Notes under the pieces: generated by a model
Seen by the model: only the letters and a program-made list of their open reading frames with translations
What the model was told of the DNA's origin: nothing
Database searches by the model: none
Program-made: the position numbers and the translations under genes
Shown: positions 1 through 11,575 of the stretch, in pieces
Position numbering within the stretch: position 1 is the stretch's first letter
Layout of the letters: every line of letters begins with the position of its first letter
Assembly (NCBI GenBank): GCA_963556145.1
Contig: OY744469.1
Span: forward strand, 1,302,001-1,366,000
Origin: Hygrocybe punicea
Lineage: Eukaryota; Basidiomycota; Agaricomycetes; Agaricales; Hygrophoraceae
Direction of reading: 5' to 3'
Length of the DNA stretch: 64,000 nt

Positions 1-548
1 CCAGCTCTGCGCCTGTCTCCCACCTCACTCCGCTGCTTTTGACCCTTCACCGCTTATTTGTAGCCTATCCCTGTCCGACTACATGGTTTTGTCCACCAAC
101 CCTCGTTTTCGGCCCTCTGCCACTTCTTTTTGATTCTAAGTGGTTTCCGCAAGCCCTCAGTGATTTTCGACTCTCAACTATCACTTCCATGGCGCTCAAC
201 CAGCTGGTGACGAGAAAACTAAATGTTATCTTTTTCAGCGACTATGACCTTTGGTATGTTCCAGCAATGTTGCCAGCGGTCTCTAAATTTCTAGTGCGCG
301 TTCTCGCGTTGGTTCGGTTATCGCAGCTATAGGACGAAGTCTTGTGCTGTAACACCATTATTTATTCGATTAATGATGCAACTGTAAAGCTTCAATGCAA
401 GGTCCACGTTTATCCTGAACTGGTACTGGCAAGAATCGTGCGAGAATGTGATTCATCACCTGCAACTTGACTTGCAAAGCATTTCTACCTGTAAGCCAGT
501 GTTGTCGTTGTAGTCGGGAGTTACGGTAGAGTTACCTCAAGATCAATT
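1..548. other. Left-edge flank, no supported gene
   Basis: Flank of the Plavaka element. A 97-codon open frame at 39-332 has no motif I recognise, and its composition does not favour coding over chance. The edge of a gene starting outside the window cannot be excluded. Confidence 0.4.
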
Positions 549-555
549 CTTCAAC
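549..555. repeat. Target-site duplication, left (CTTCAAC)
   Basis: CTTCAAC lies directly outside the left inverted end of the Plavaka element. The same 7 bases occur at 6828-6834 directly outside the right end. Confidence 0.7.
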
Positions 556-570
556 CCCAGTGAAAAGTCC
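556..570 (+). repeat. Left terminal inverted repeat of Plavaka element
   Basis: CCCAGTGAAAAGTCC, inverted counterpart at 6813-6827 (GGGGTTTTCACTGGG). The CACTG core resembles the termini of CACTA-superfamily elements. Confidence 0.65.
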
Positions 571-766
571 AGCTTTCTAAATACTTTTACGTACTATAAC
601 TTCTATCAAAATATTATTCAAGAATTTAAATAGATATCTGCACTCTCACTGGAAGTTCGTCCATTCAGATCTTTTAAAAAACATTGCAATTTCCATTTGA
701 AAACATTTCGATCCATTGCATTCGTTCTACTTAGTTCTACTGCTCGTTGCCCCATTCCCGCCCCCA

Positions 767-790
767 CCGCCGCCGCCGCCGCCGCCGCCG
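767..790. repeat. (CCG)n microsatellite
   Basis: Eight uninterrupted CCG triplets, in the 3' part of the Plavaka element downstream of accessory gene 1. The proline- or glycine-rich frames reading through it are by-products of the repeat. Confidence 0.9.
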
Positions 791-980
791 CTCCTGCCCC
801 GCCGCCCTGGCTCCCACCGCTCTAGCTCCCGTCCACTGCCCTGGCTCCCATCTGCTGCCGCTGCTGCCCCACCACACGGAATCTTCAAGTGGTCACCGCT
901 GCTTTCGCTGCCATGGCTGCCTTCGCTTTCGCTTCCTTTATATCCTGCTTGATCTTGGCACTCTTCAGCGTGTAGACCTG

Positions 981-2847
981 TCATACGTAGTTGCAATAGT
1001 GAGCGTAGAGAATAGACCTCGTTGCCATGGCACTCGCCTCCTTTTGGTCATCCTCAAGCCTCTCCCACATGATGTCGAACTCGGCCTTAGTTACCTCGTT
1101 CTTGGCACAATAGTCCTTTGCAAACAGGTTCCTGATCAAAAGGCTTTAGTATATAAAAGGAAGGTTGGAGGAAACTTACTTCAGATTTACGGCTTGCGTC
1201 CCTTTGAAAAGTTTCTTCTTTCCCTTGCTCATTGATGCACTGGCACTGGCAGCCCCTTCTTTGATGCATGTAGTGGTCACGGACTGAGCAGAAGCACTAA
1301 ATAGACAGCGTATGATGATATGTATGCAGATAGAGATAGAGAACTCACAATGGGTCGACAACAGCCATGGCTCCAATCGTAGTCGCTGCTCGACCTGCCG
1401 GGACTTGTTGCGTGGAGTCTTCAGGGCCGTTGCAGTTTTGAGCTTCTGACAGTTCCTGTGGACCTTCTGGGTTCGGTTCTGTGGAGAATGTCAACATGTA
1501 CGATGGGAGACTTCTCGGTCTCCATACCGTGTATGTCCAGCGTCACGGGTGACTTGGGGAGTCCTGTCATGGTGGCAGAGGCGTCTGCCAGTGGCTCAGG
1601 CGGTAGGTCAGGTGGTAGGTCAATAGGGAGCATAGAGGGGGTATTGATAGGCGTAGGAGAGGAGCTGGTAGGCGGTGTAGGTATTTGCTCTAATTCAATG
1701 TCGGCCTTCTTTACTAGTTGTGGGACTTTCAATTTCTTCTTCGCGGTTGCTGTGAGTATCGTAGAGGCACGCTTCTGTGGTAGATGCATGTAGGCGTCAT
1801 TTTCTTCAACCTTCGTGGCTCGACTGTTGTTGCCGTCGCCGTCGTCGTCACCTAAAATAAACTTGCCATACCAACCAGGGTAATTGAGTGTAGCAATAGT
1901 GTCGAGCTTCCAGTGGTCTTCACAGAGGCGGAGTTCACCGGCAAAATTGTATATCTGTATTCGCACAAAGTCACGGAAACTAGAGGTGCCTTTTCCCCAT
2001 GTCGGCGGCGCAAGGCCTTTGGCGTGACACTCACGCCAAATCTCCCGAAGTCGATTCGTGATTGCAGAGAGTCGATAGCCGTCAACTTCGCAACCATGCT
2101 CGTCTTCAATATACCCACATTTGACATTGATTCCAGCTGCACGTCTCTTCTTTCCCTTCGTTCCAGCCATGTTGTTGACAACGGTTATTGACATAGCGGC
2201 AGTTTTGTTATCATTCCACTCGCTCTTGCGCCAGTATTTGACATTGGGGTAGCACTTCCGGTCCAAGGGCGCTAACAGCTCACGAACATTGGAGCTGCCG
2301 CTGGATATTGGCATGTTAAGGGTGGGTTGGAATCTGGCATCGTTTTCAGGGCGACTGGTTTGCATCATCAATTGTATCATTTCCCTGTCGCTGTATTAGT
2401 AGCAGATATATACAATAAATGAAACATACCGGGAGTAGTCTAATTGTGATTTTAAATGGATGTTTTCGTGAAAAAGACCTTGGTAAAGTGGATTGCAAAT
2501 AAGGGTATTATGGTCGAGTTTCTCGACAACTGCGGATTGTGTTCCGTGCTGGGATTGGTGTAGTTTTCTCAAGAGGGTCAGCGACGTGAATATATGCGTA
2601 CAATTTGGATTTCTGGCCTAAAATTCCACCTGTTGAGACTGCTTTGATGATTGTTCTGTGAGGTTCGAAGAGGTCCATGAGCTTTTGCATGATGAAGGGG
2701 AGGTCCTAGTGCCGGCAAAAAATTCTTCATTTCAGGCGAAAAAGTGAGCAGAGACTCGGGTAATTCAGGAGAATTTTCAAGATCAGCCTCATAGTGACTT
2801 CTTGGAGTAGAGGGGAAAATGTATGTGTTGTTGGTGCTGTTCACCAT
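981..2847 (-). CDS. Plavaka accessory gene 1, multi-exon, unknown function
   Basis: I do not recognise a domain. The largest exon (2390 down to 1528) encodes a protein with a basic segment near GTKGKKRRA, a tryptophan-rich stretch around TWGKGTSSFRDFVRIQ, and a Pro/Ser/Thr-rich tail. Introns with good GT-AG ends join it to neighbours in consistent frames: 2391-2429 (39 bp), 1479-1527 (49 bp), 1297-1348 (52 bp) and 1132-1179 (48 bp). The last exon is lysine/alanine-rich and ends at TGA 981-983; a Lys/Ala-rich frame continues past that stop to about 881. The 5' exon beginning ATGGTGAACAGC at 2847 needs one more intron near 2580-2660, which I could not place with certainty. The gene is co-oriented with the transposase and lies inside the inverted ends, so it travels with the element. 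It may be a regulatory or DNA-binding accessory protein; that is inference. Confidence 0.5.
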
Positions 2848-2913
2848 CGTGGTAGCGGACGAAGAGGCAAGGAAGCGTGACATCACAGCCAAAGTCACTA
2901 AGTCCATACCACC

Positions 2914-3369
2914 ATGAATATGCCGGCTGATCGTGTCATTACCCTGTTCGTTGATGCCTTCACTGCGGACTGGACTAAATATACTGTTCAATTTGATGCA
3001 GGGGATCTGGGCCCCATGGTAAGCTCATCCCTCTGATTTTATCCAGAAAATAAACATGATGATGCCCAGATGCTTGTGCTTCATATCCGTGATGCCCCGA
3101 CAGCTGTAAGCACAAAGGAAACTACCAAGGAGGAGATGGAGGAAAAAGTACCTAAGCAAGAGGAGGGGGATCTTGGAAGCTATGCAACTGCACACCCCTC
3201 GATCGTCCTCGCACGCCGTGCAGTCCCTGGCTCTCGAACTCAGGGATTTGTACCTCCTGTTCACACATATTCGGTCAGGTATGCCCAGAAGGACGATTTT
3301 GAGAGGGGAGTTAAATCATCTGCTTTGTTGAAGGAGAACATGCCGCCGAATAAACGTAAGAAGCTGTAA
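2914..3369 (+). CDS. Plavaka accessory gene 2, small basic-tailed protein
   Basis: A two-exon reading of 135 residues. Exon 1 is 2914-3018, the intron 3019-3069 (GTAAGC...CCCAG, 51 bp), and exon 2 is 3070-3369. The protein starts MNMPADRVITLFVDAF, has an acidic/lysine-rich middle (KETTKEEMEEKVPKQEEGD) and ends in the basic cluster PPNKRKKL, which could act as a nuclear localisation signal. It lies between the two minus-strand genes of the element, divergent from accessory gene 1 and convergent with the transposase. Splicing keeps the frame exactly, which supports it as real, but no family is recognised and upstream exons are possible. Confidence 0.4.
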
Positions 3370-3464
3370 TTCTTCCCCATGTCTACGCTGTGTTCGCATT
3401 CGCACTTGTTATCATTGTAATCAATTCAACTGTCATTTTATTGGTCCATTACATGTGCTTCAAA

Positions 3465-6400
3465 TTATTCCGGAATATCCTCCTCCTCGATACCACCAAG
3501 AGTTGTTACCTCGAGTCCGATCTTCTCACCGACAAAATATTTCTCTTGGTCGAAAGGAAAATAAACCATCGCGACAGCGGAATGAATGTTCTTGATATCA
3601 ATCACTCTCAAATCCTCTGCACCTTGGTACTGACAAGCCCAGATAGTTTCATATGTGTTACGAAGTAGTGTGAGGTTTGGTGGTGAATAGTTGGAGACAA
3701 GAGCAAGCGTTTGCGTCTCGTTATTGATAGTTGCTTGAAAAAAGAACTGTACTTCGCCATAGAATACAGTGCCATCAACTGCATACTTCAGCAGGATGTC
3801 AGTGCCAAGTAATTTAAAAATTCACGACGACTTACACGAATATTGCGTGACATGCGAACCTGTTCCAACGATTTCATCTTCTCCTTCCACGATGAACGAG
3901 CAATTTGACCTGTGGGAAGTCTTGAACGGGCCCAACGACAAACTCGAGGATTCCAGTTTGTAACATCCTCACCAGTGTGTTGGTGCATGTAGTTATGCAC
4001 AGCCGCAGCGGCTGGTCCTTGTAGAGTTCGCATTCGCTCGTCCTTTGCACGCAGCAAAGTATAACCGTCTCCGAGATCCTGTGATCCACGGGGGTTCTTG
4101 GGAGTCTTCTCTAGTTCGGGTATCATCACCTTGAGGGCATTGACTTGAGTCCGGCGGTATCCACGCTGAGAGAGATTGGAGAAAGGATCAGATGGTTGTT
4201 TCATTTCTTCAGTAAGGTTTCCGATTGTCCGCTCCATCATCCATTGTGTGTAATAACATAACGGTCCAAGAACGTGAACAAGAGGTGCGAGATGGAGCAG
4301 GATGTGGAGGACAGGTCGACAAAAGTGGATGCGTTCCGGTTTGCATTGGTAATATATTTCTTCAAATTCTCGGACAAAGTCAACCATAAGTCCATGCGCT
4401 TGAAGGAGCTCTTCTTTTGTAATCCTGCATTGATGGAGGATGCGAATCGCTCGTATGAGCTTGCAGAAATTCGTGAAGTAAGGGTCTGGAAGGATTCCAT
4501 ACAGGAGACCTGGGCTTAAGACGAATATATATGTCAAGTACTCCCAGGCCTTGTATCCGCTAGAAATCTTCTCGGCGGGATTGCGCGGTGGCCTGTCAAA
4601 GGATCCAGGAAGGTATGGTGTTGCTTCAGCAACCAATTTACCATGCTGTTCCCATACATCGCCTTGTAGCACGGCCCACTGCCAAGTCGCTTTGTTGTCA
4701 GGGTCCTTGACAGGCATTTTTCCGCGCCAAAGGTCGAGCATGAGGTCGGTGAGGTTGAGTGCGACGATATGCATGATATCGGGAGCAAAACATACAGGAA
4801 TGCGGATCATTCGAGGTGTGGGAAGCCCACTGAAAATGCTGGGTTTGCTGATGCCAGTCATACGCCGGCGATCCGTGTATTGCGCCATATTCCTAGAAGC
4901 GATGAGGAATTTGAGATTTTCGATGTAGTCACCGGGTGCTCGCGCAGGTAATTGATGAAATGGATAATCGTCATGATCACTCCCTTCGAGTACATAATTG
5001 TGGGGCTTGAGATGAGTGGTGTAGTACGTATTGTCATTATAAAATCGGCACCCTTTCATCGGACAATAAGTCCGGCATCCATGGTAGCCTTGGTGGCTGG
5101 CTAGACCACTCATGTGCGTAGCACCAGGACCATCAGCAGCGCCAATGTCAAAAAAGGGCCGGGAGATGTGAGTAGTTTCATCATACGCATCCCATATACA
5201 GAAACCTTCGCGTTGGAGAGCCGAGAGGTGATGGAGGCTAGGACACAAGAAGGAATCGAAGTTTTGTGGAGGACGTGGTCCAGGAATAAATGCTCCGATG
5301 GGCACGGCATTCGTCTTGTACCTGGCATCAGGAGCGATATCGTAGATACCCCAAATAGAGATCCAACAATGAGAGAGCTTATTGCGAAAAAGTTGCGCGC
5401 CATCAAGGGAAAACATCAGAGCTGTGTCATGGTCGCTGATTTGACCCTCCGAGTATGCCTGGAGATACTCAGATCCGGAAAGAAAATCTTCATATTCATC
5501 AACTACTCCATTGTTCGCTCGTATCTTGTCGAGGAGTTCACGAGTGCGGGTCGATCGATACCGCATGGCCTCTGCACTCTTTCTGCTTCGCCACATGGCT
5601 TGCAGCTGCGGGCCACGGGGGATGGTGAGGAACGTTTTTCGTGGTATTTTTGTCTCTCCATTGCTGGCATTGTATTGGATTAGGTCATAGTGAAATTCGC
5701 CACATTTGGGGCAATGTGTGAGCTCAGTGAAGGGACCTGTATAGCCGATGCAGGAATTATCACACATCTCATTCATGAGCAGTAAGATTCCGGTGAACTC
5801 GGTGATTTTGCTCCTGAGACGATCAATAGATAGGAAATCACATTCAGGAAAACGTTCGGAGATGGCCTGACCGACATCTGCATATGTATCTTGAGAAGCT
5901 TTGGTTGTCGCCAGATATATCTTTATTGCGAGCAAGAGATCAGGGTCGTCGGTGTCTGGTGGACCTTCAGGTGGATGTCGGAGTCGATGGATGGTGTCGT
6001 CATCAAGACCACCATTGTCAAGAGTTGCCGAATTGATCAGATTGATAAAAGCAAGTGAAATATTGATATCGTCGAGTGTAGCAGGCTGGAAAATCGGATC
6101 TGGGTTGTCCTGGGGAGGTTGTGGGACGTCAACGGGAGGTTGTGGGATGTCAATGGCAGGATCTGCCAGACTGCCAGGATCGAATGTGGAGGTCTGCATC
6201 AAAAATTGCTCTCAAATAGAGCAATATGGGTATTTGAGGGAAACTCACTGCTCTTTCCACTGCATCGTCATCACCTACTACAACCATGTCACCCTCCTGG
6301 TCGGCTGGTGGTAAGGCCAGTAATGGATCAACGTAAAGATCGTCGAGATGTTCAGGGTGTGCAGCCTCGAGCTGAGGTGGTGGTACGGGTATGGCATCGG

Positions 6401-6629
6401 CATAAAGGTCGTCAAAGTCATCTCGCTGTAAGTCCTGCACGTCCTCATTATTGACGTCAGCTAACCCAGGTCCTGGGTCAACATTTTGCTCAGCAAGGAA
6501 ATCATCAAGAGCAGAGTGGATGCGATCTCGACGATGGGATGCATGGGCGAAGTAGGTTCGTCTGGAGACACGTCGAGGGGGTTGACAGTATTGTGGACAA
6601 TCACAAATGTAGATATTATCGGCACACAT
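3465..6629 (-). CDS. Plavaka transposase
   Basis: Three exons, 6629-6249, 6193-3836 and 3785-3465, have lengths that are all multiples of three and give about 1,019 residues. The introns are 6194-6248 (GTGAGT...TGCAG, 55 bp) and 3786-3835 (GTAAGT...TGAAG, 50 bp). The N-terminus holds a cysteine pair (CDCPQYC), followed by an acidic low-complexity linker. The long middle exon contains the transposase core with a CxxC pair (HCPKCGEFHYD) and the hallmark FSLDGAQLFRNK, where the Asp is the expected first catalytic acid. The C-terminus is a compact domain around FYGEVQFFFQATINNETQ ending EEEDIPE. No frameshift or nonsense codon is present, so the enzyme could be functional. The start ATG at 6629 is the first in frame; an upstream exon is not excluded. 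Confidence 0.8.
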
Positions 6630-6812
6630 AACTTCACAAAATTAGCTTGATAAACCAATGAACACTTGAATTTACTTAAAGGACGTACTTTGACTTGAGC
6701 AAGATATCAAGGATCGAGGATACCGAGCATCGATGAAGCCACGATCAAAATATTTTATCATATTTAAATGGAAATTAAATAAAATAAAATATCTAATTGG
6801 ATCCTAAAGGAC

Positions 6813-6834
6813 GGGGTTTTCACTGGGCTTCAAC
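6813..6834. repeat. Right terminal inverted repeat and target duplication of Plavaka element
   Basis: The inverted end occupies 6813-6827 and the second copy of CTTCAAC occupies 6828-6834. Confidence 0.65.
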
Positions 6835-6979
6835 CTTCAACCAATTCCGCTGCACACATTTGCTTTTTATGGACAACCCCACTGGGCGATCTCTGGCTGC
6901 TGTTGAAGCACTGGTGTCTGCTCGTTGCCTCCGTGACAGTGTTATTTCAAAGTGAATCCCCTGCTCAGTAAATGTCCAC

Positions 6980-6987
6980 TATATAAG
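6980..6987 (+). promoter_or_regulatory. Candidate TATA box (TATATAAG)
   Basis: TATATAAG lies about 92 bp upstream of the ATG at 7079, with a pyrimidine-rich stretch (CCCTCTTTTCTC) between, as in many fungal promoters. Position and consensus are the only evidence. Confidence 0.35.
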
Positions 6988-7078
6988 ATCAACGTTTACG
7001 CCCCTTGCTCGTCAGTGCTGGCCACCACTTCCCTCTTTTCTCATATAGAGCAGGCCTCTTTCTCAGACCTCTACAATC

Positions 7079-7936
7079 ATGCCTTTCTCAGTTATAAGTA
7101 AGTGGATTCAGAATCTGATCTGTCATGCTTGTCAAATTCTTCTTCGACAGTGTGGCATCTACATCTTCCAACGTAGGTAAAAATGAGGTATGTTTGTCCC
7201 TTTTGAAAAAAAAATGGGTTATTGATTTCCGCATTTCCAATCACTGCTCTCGCCGACTCAGCCGTAGGTGGATTCAGTGTTGATAAATAATCTTCGATGT
7301 CATCCAACTCGGAGGTGCTAGTGCCAATGCCGAACCCCTGTCATCGTCGTCAGCACATGGGGAGCATCCGGAGCCACGACAGGACTTCATGAGAAAAGTA
7401 CGTTTCTACTCCTTGCATACATGAAGGAATCCCAACCAATTAACTCGGGCAACTAGAACGGTCGCCGATTAATCAACTCCCAGGCCTGGACGAAGCTCGA
7501 AAGATGAGTCCTGAGGATAAAGGTACATTTCTATACGGAGCGTACGATGAAGGGATCCTGACTAATTATCTGTGTATTGACATATCGCAGACAAATTGCT
7601 ACAGGGGAGAGTGATCAACCTTGTTATGGGCCGTCTTCGGTGTGAGGCTCCACGGTACGTCTCATTGTCGCTACATTGGATCAGTGTCACATTTATCCCT
7701 TCTCACCCAGTGCAGGAGGCTGAGTCTGATATATCTCGGGTTTCCGAAGCACTGGCGTGGTTGAATGAGAGCAGTGGTGAAGAGCCGATCATCAACTTGT
7801 TAAGGGAACAACTCCAGGAGCTAGCTCTTTCTTTGGGAAATTTGAAGGATCATGCAAAAATTTTACAAAACCTGCGTACAGAGGTGGATCTCGCTCGCCA
7901 AGGGAAGAACCGAGCGACGACGACTCGGAGGGGCTG
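7079..7936 (+). CDS. Multi-exon hypothetical protein with helical C-terminus
   Basis: No family recognised. A chain of short exons reads in compatible frames. One exon starts after the acceptor GTGCTAG at 7320 and encodes ...TPVIVVSTWGASG...; it joins across GTACGT...ACTAG to an exon encoding RSPINQLPGLDEARKMSPED, then across GTACAT...TCGCAG to KLLQGRVINLVMGRLRCEAP. The final segment, ending at the TGA before 7937, is a likely amphipathic coiled coil (INLLREQLQELALSLGNLKD). The first exon at 7079 and the last splice junction near 7650-7710 are not resolved, so the exact product is uncertain. It lies just downstream of the Plavaka insertion and just upstream of the BTB gene, in the same orientation. 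Confidence 0.4.
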
Positions 7937-8065
7937 AGGGCAAAGAAACAGAGAACCAGACGCTAACGCAACTTGAAACCTTGTTACTGTAAAGGGCTAG
8001 TAATAGTATTGGAATTTATATAAATTGATGACGAAAACGGCAATGTAAAAATTTATTGAACCATC

Positions 8066-9789
8066 ATGGCTCCTCAAGTATTGGAAGAAGATGAGTCCGT
8101 GCATCTCGTACATGTGTGCTTTGAAGTAAGTTTGGCATATGCATCACTGGCTGATTATCATAGAAGCTTGAAAGCCTGAACTTTCGAAAATTACTCTAGG
8201 TCGAAAAATGCATGTTCCGAGTCCCTCGTCGGCTCTTTGAGGAATCGGCCATGTTTCGCGCCATCTTCCAGCTCCCTGTTGCTAAGAAGACCATACCCGA
8301 TGGTACCAGCAAAGTCCATCCGTTACGTCTCGGTGGGATAGTCAAGGACGAGTTCAAACAGCTGCTGAGATTTATGATGCTGGATCCAAGGTCAAAATAG
8401 TTTTTCAGTCAGCTGATCCGCTCTGGCAGGCAGCTGACAGCCCTAGCGCAGGCTACTCGAACACAGCATTCCATTTACCCTCACGGAGTATACAGCCGTG
8501 CTCAAGCTATCAACCATGTGGGAGTTAGAGAAGACACGCGGAATTGTAATCCAGGAAATGTCTGCACTTCCCATCGACTTCTTGGAGAAAATCACGCTTG
8601 CGAGAAAATATCACGTCACAGATTGGTTGGTGGCATCTCTGAACGAGTACGCGAGACGTGGCGAACACATAACTCTCGAAGACGTTGAAAACTTGGGTTT
8701 GGATTCTATATTAAAGATCGTGAAAGTACGGGAGACCGTAACATGCAGCATTAACTACAGATCGCAAAACGACTATGAGGTTTCTCTCCGAAGAGCGTTC
8801 AAGGAGGAAATCGAACAGGTGGAAAACATGGATTCTGAGGAGACCTCAGCACAAGTCGATCATAAGCAATTTCAGGACGACGACGCCTTCTATTTTACTG
8901 ATATATATTTCCTTGTGAGTGTAGTATTCTCGTTTTTTGAATAGATCTTGACCAAGTTTGGGAATTATATAGGTGGAGAACTGTCTCTTTAAATCCTATC
9001 GCCAATTCTTCGAGATTTCTCCGGTCTTCCGTGACTTATTCCGCCTCCCTACGGCCGAGAATGTCCTGCCTGATGGCTGCAGGGTGGAACAACCTCTCTG
9101 TCTTGATGGAATACAAAAGGTCGACTTCAAACAGTTTGTCAAATTTCTCAATACAAGGTCAGCGACGGTTGGTACTGAAACATCAATAGGCTAAACCAAA
9201 AACGACTGGCAGATACACGCAAAATACTACATTTTCCCTGCCGGAATGGACGTCGATCCTCAAATTATCTACCATGTGGCAATTTTCGAAGATTCGCCAG
9301 TTTGTCGTTGACCAATTGACCAAGCTGAAGATCAACATTGTCGAGAAAATCGCCCTCGCAAGAGACTATCATATCTCGGCGTGGCTACTCCCGGCCCTCG
9401 TCGAATACACACGACTGAGAAAATCGATAACAGTTGGAGATGTGAATCGTTTGGGGTTAGATGCTATACTGAAGATCATTCAAGTACGAGAGCAAGAGTT
9501 CGACTACCATGGTTACCATAGTTACCCTGAAGCCGACAAGAGGCAAGGTTGTGACTTCAGCTCTGCCATCTCCTCTGTGTTCCGGGACGAAATAGGGAGC
9601 GGTCGACCCACTTGGTCCCTGAAAAAGACCTCTACAACTCCTTCTGTTGTCATTACAGCACCCAGACGCAAAGAAGACGAGGTGGTGCTTGTAGCAACCC
9701 GTGGAAAACACCAATCGGAAGAATCGGATCTGGATCTCCCCTGGCCGATCTCACCGCCCACTGGCAGTAGGAAAAAAAGACGTGTGTGA
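8066..9789 (+). CDS. Tandem double-BTB/POZ domain protein
   Basis: Five exons, 8066-8125, 8200-8390, 8452-8914, 8973-9157 and 9213-9789, splice in consistent phases to 491 residues. The protein has two copies of the agaric BTB architecture. The first (VEKCMFRVPRRLFEES... through LKLSTMWELEKTR and LARKYHVTDWLVASL) is followed by an acidic linker. The second (VENCLFKSYRQFFEIS... through LKLSTMWQFSKIR and LARDYHISAWLLPAL) comes after it. Exon structure is repeated: each copy has a rare AAG|GTCA donor at the same place. Exon 3 supplies both the end of copy 1 and the YFTDIYFL strand that begins copy 2, so this is one gene, not two. The C-terminus ends SRKKRRV, a plausible nuclear localisation signal. 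BTB proteins mediate dimerisation or Cullin-3 adaptor functions; the specific role here is unknown. Confidence 0.75.
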
Positions 9790-10245
9790 AAATAGTCGTT
9801 TGGAGTTTCCTGGGGTACTGTCCCGATCACGAAAAAAGGGAGGTTGATTATAATAAGTATGTCATTATCAACGTCGAGATTCTTCTACCCACATAAACAC
9901 ACTGTGGTCGGAGAGCAAGTCCGCTCCAAGCTGCATGAAGCGGGGGAATTGGGACATGAGGACGATTAGTGTTGCCACGGCTCGGTCCGAAACCGTGAGC
10001 CGATTGAGCCGAGCCGAAGATTCGTTGCTCAGCTAATGGTTAAACCTTGGCTTATTTTTAGCCGTTATAAACTTCCAAATTAGGAAATTTAATAAATTTG
10101 AGGTTTTCGGTGTGTTTGCTGCCTTGCAGCTTGTTGTCTGGCATTGCCCACGGCTCACAATGTCGCTAGACAGCTGCTGTACTAATGCAAGATTGGTTTT
10201 TGTGTAAAATACAATGTCAAAGTTAATACAATGCCCTTTTAACCG

Positions 10246-10640
10246 GTGCAGAGGGCACGAATCAGCTGTCCATTAACATTTCATTGGTCTTGCCACATTA
10301 CCATGCCCGCAACCAACCTATTGACCATCGCATCATGGAGCATGTTCGTTGGCAGTGAAATCGTTGGGTCAATCCAACTCAAAGTTGTACATAGCACTCC
10401 CGGACGGTCGAATTTCTTATTCCATCATTCTACTGTAGTGTTGACATGTGCCTCGCTCCAAGTTTCACCTCAAAGAGTTGAAGTCCAAGCCGTCAAGTCT
10501 GATGTGACAATTAGGCATCTTACTCTGCTGGATTCGTTAATCATATCATGAACCACGTAACTCTCAACGACGATGTACACGACTCATTGGGTGTTGACGC
10601 GTTTGGTGAAAAAGCAATGCAAAACACGGCGTCACTGAGG
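10246..10640. repeat. Dispersed repeat shared with 39,712-40,427
   Basis: The block from the TIR at 9967 through about 10,660 is repeated in reverse orientation at 39,712-40,427 with few differences, including a shared 60-100-codon open frame. It is absent from the inner hAT copy. I treat it as an element-end segment, not a gene. Confidence 0.6.
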
Positions 10641-11160
10641 TCGTGGCCTGGGATTGGGATGGTGATGACGATGAGAGATGGCAGGTGGAGAGCGAAGACA
10701 ACATACCTGCTGGGCTACCGCCAATTGGGATCTTGACATAGGGTCTGGGCATGGCTGGGGGTAAGGAAGCGGTGCGGTGCGGGCATTGAGGATTATATAG
10801 GGTGTAGCTGAGTTGATCGCTCCTGCGCCAATAATGGTGTTGTCTCCAATGGCATGTAGACACTTGATATCCATTAAGCGCACAAGATAAGACACTGAAA
10901 AGAATCATTGCTCACCAAGATTGTCAGCTGCCATTCTTTTCTTGAACTTGAGACCCAAAACACTTGTAGCAGGCCGAAAAAATGTTGGGTGAAAGCACGT
11001 TCAGCCATGAAGGAGGATAGAATGGTCCACGTAGGCTAATCCCATCGAAATTAGACAACATTTTTGTGATGCGTTATTGTTTGACTGATATACCTTGAAA
11101 GAACCATGGCCCAGGGCAAATGTCCCAGACATTCTGCTGAAACAATTGTCAAAAGGAAGA
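10640..11160 (-). pseudogene. BCS1-like gene fragment, degenerate, in outer hAT
   Basis: On the minus strand this stretch parallels the fragment at 12,400-12,960: both share a segment read as CHAIGDN or RHGIGDN after a MAADNLGE or MAVNNLGE segment, and a tryptophan-containing segment (DICPGPWFFQG versus TFALDYPFF). No complete frame survives and the AAA module is missing. It is identified only through its resemblance to the better-preserved fragment. Confidence 0.35.
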
Positions 11161-11284
11161 ACATGAACATGTTGCTACATCAACTACATGCACGTTGACA
11201 TGAAATTGCCAAGTTTGTTGCCGAGAGAACACGTAAAACATGCCAAGACACCGCCAGTGCATGGGGGGATATGAAAAGGTGACG

Positions 11285-11510
11285 ACAAGGAAAAGGTTCG
11301 CTGGTGCACAGCACTGGCAAAACAGACAGGGAGAGAAGGAGGAAAAATGTGGGCCAGACAACAAGATCAGGATAGCAAAAGAAGGGAGATGCAGAGACGA
11401 CAGAGACGACAGAGACAAAACTTTGCTAGTGCTCAGCACCAGTAAAGTTGGTAGTGAAAGCGGTGAGACAAGATTTTGCTGGTGCTCAGCACCAGCAAAG
11501 TTGGTCAAAG
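11285..11510. repeat. Palindromic motifs of the TTTGCTGGTGCT type
   Basis: A perfect 12-bp inverted pair TTTGCTGGTGCT / AGCACCAGCAAA around a single C lies at 11475-11499. Imperfect versions lie near 11,300 and 11,420, and related copies near 13,125, 13,235 and 13,285 in the inner element. They could be transposase-binding or hairpin-forming sites in the subterminal region; function is not shown. Confidence 0.6.
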
Positions 11511-11575
11511 TCGAGGAGATTGAAAAGGCTTTGCCCTTACCAGTAGTCGAGTCTCACGGTCACATGATTGGGTTA

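Larger units (their letters stand above)
556..6827. mobile_element. Plavaka-type (CACTA-like) DNA transposon, apparently complete
   Basis: A 6,272-bp element bounded by imperfect inverted ends: CCCAGTGAAAAGTCC at 556-570 and its near-complement at 6813-6827 (12 of 15 positions match). It is flanked by the 7-bp duplication CTTCAAC. Inside are a minus-strand transposase of the Plavaka group of basidiomycete CACTA-like elements, a second minus-strand multi-exon gene, and a small plus-strand gene between them. The transposase reads open through its exons, so the copy may be recent. The Plavaka assignment is from motif recognition; the boundaries are seen in the sequence. Confidence 0.75.

Noticed and set aside
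716..1235. Proline-, arginine- or glycine-rich frames near the CCG run
   Set aside because: Produced by the microsatellite; the better-supported coding strand here is the minus-strand accessory gene.
10246..10551. 101-codon frame, also seen reversed at 39,815-40,003
   Set aside because: Shared only because the repeat is shared; no motif and no splice chain.
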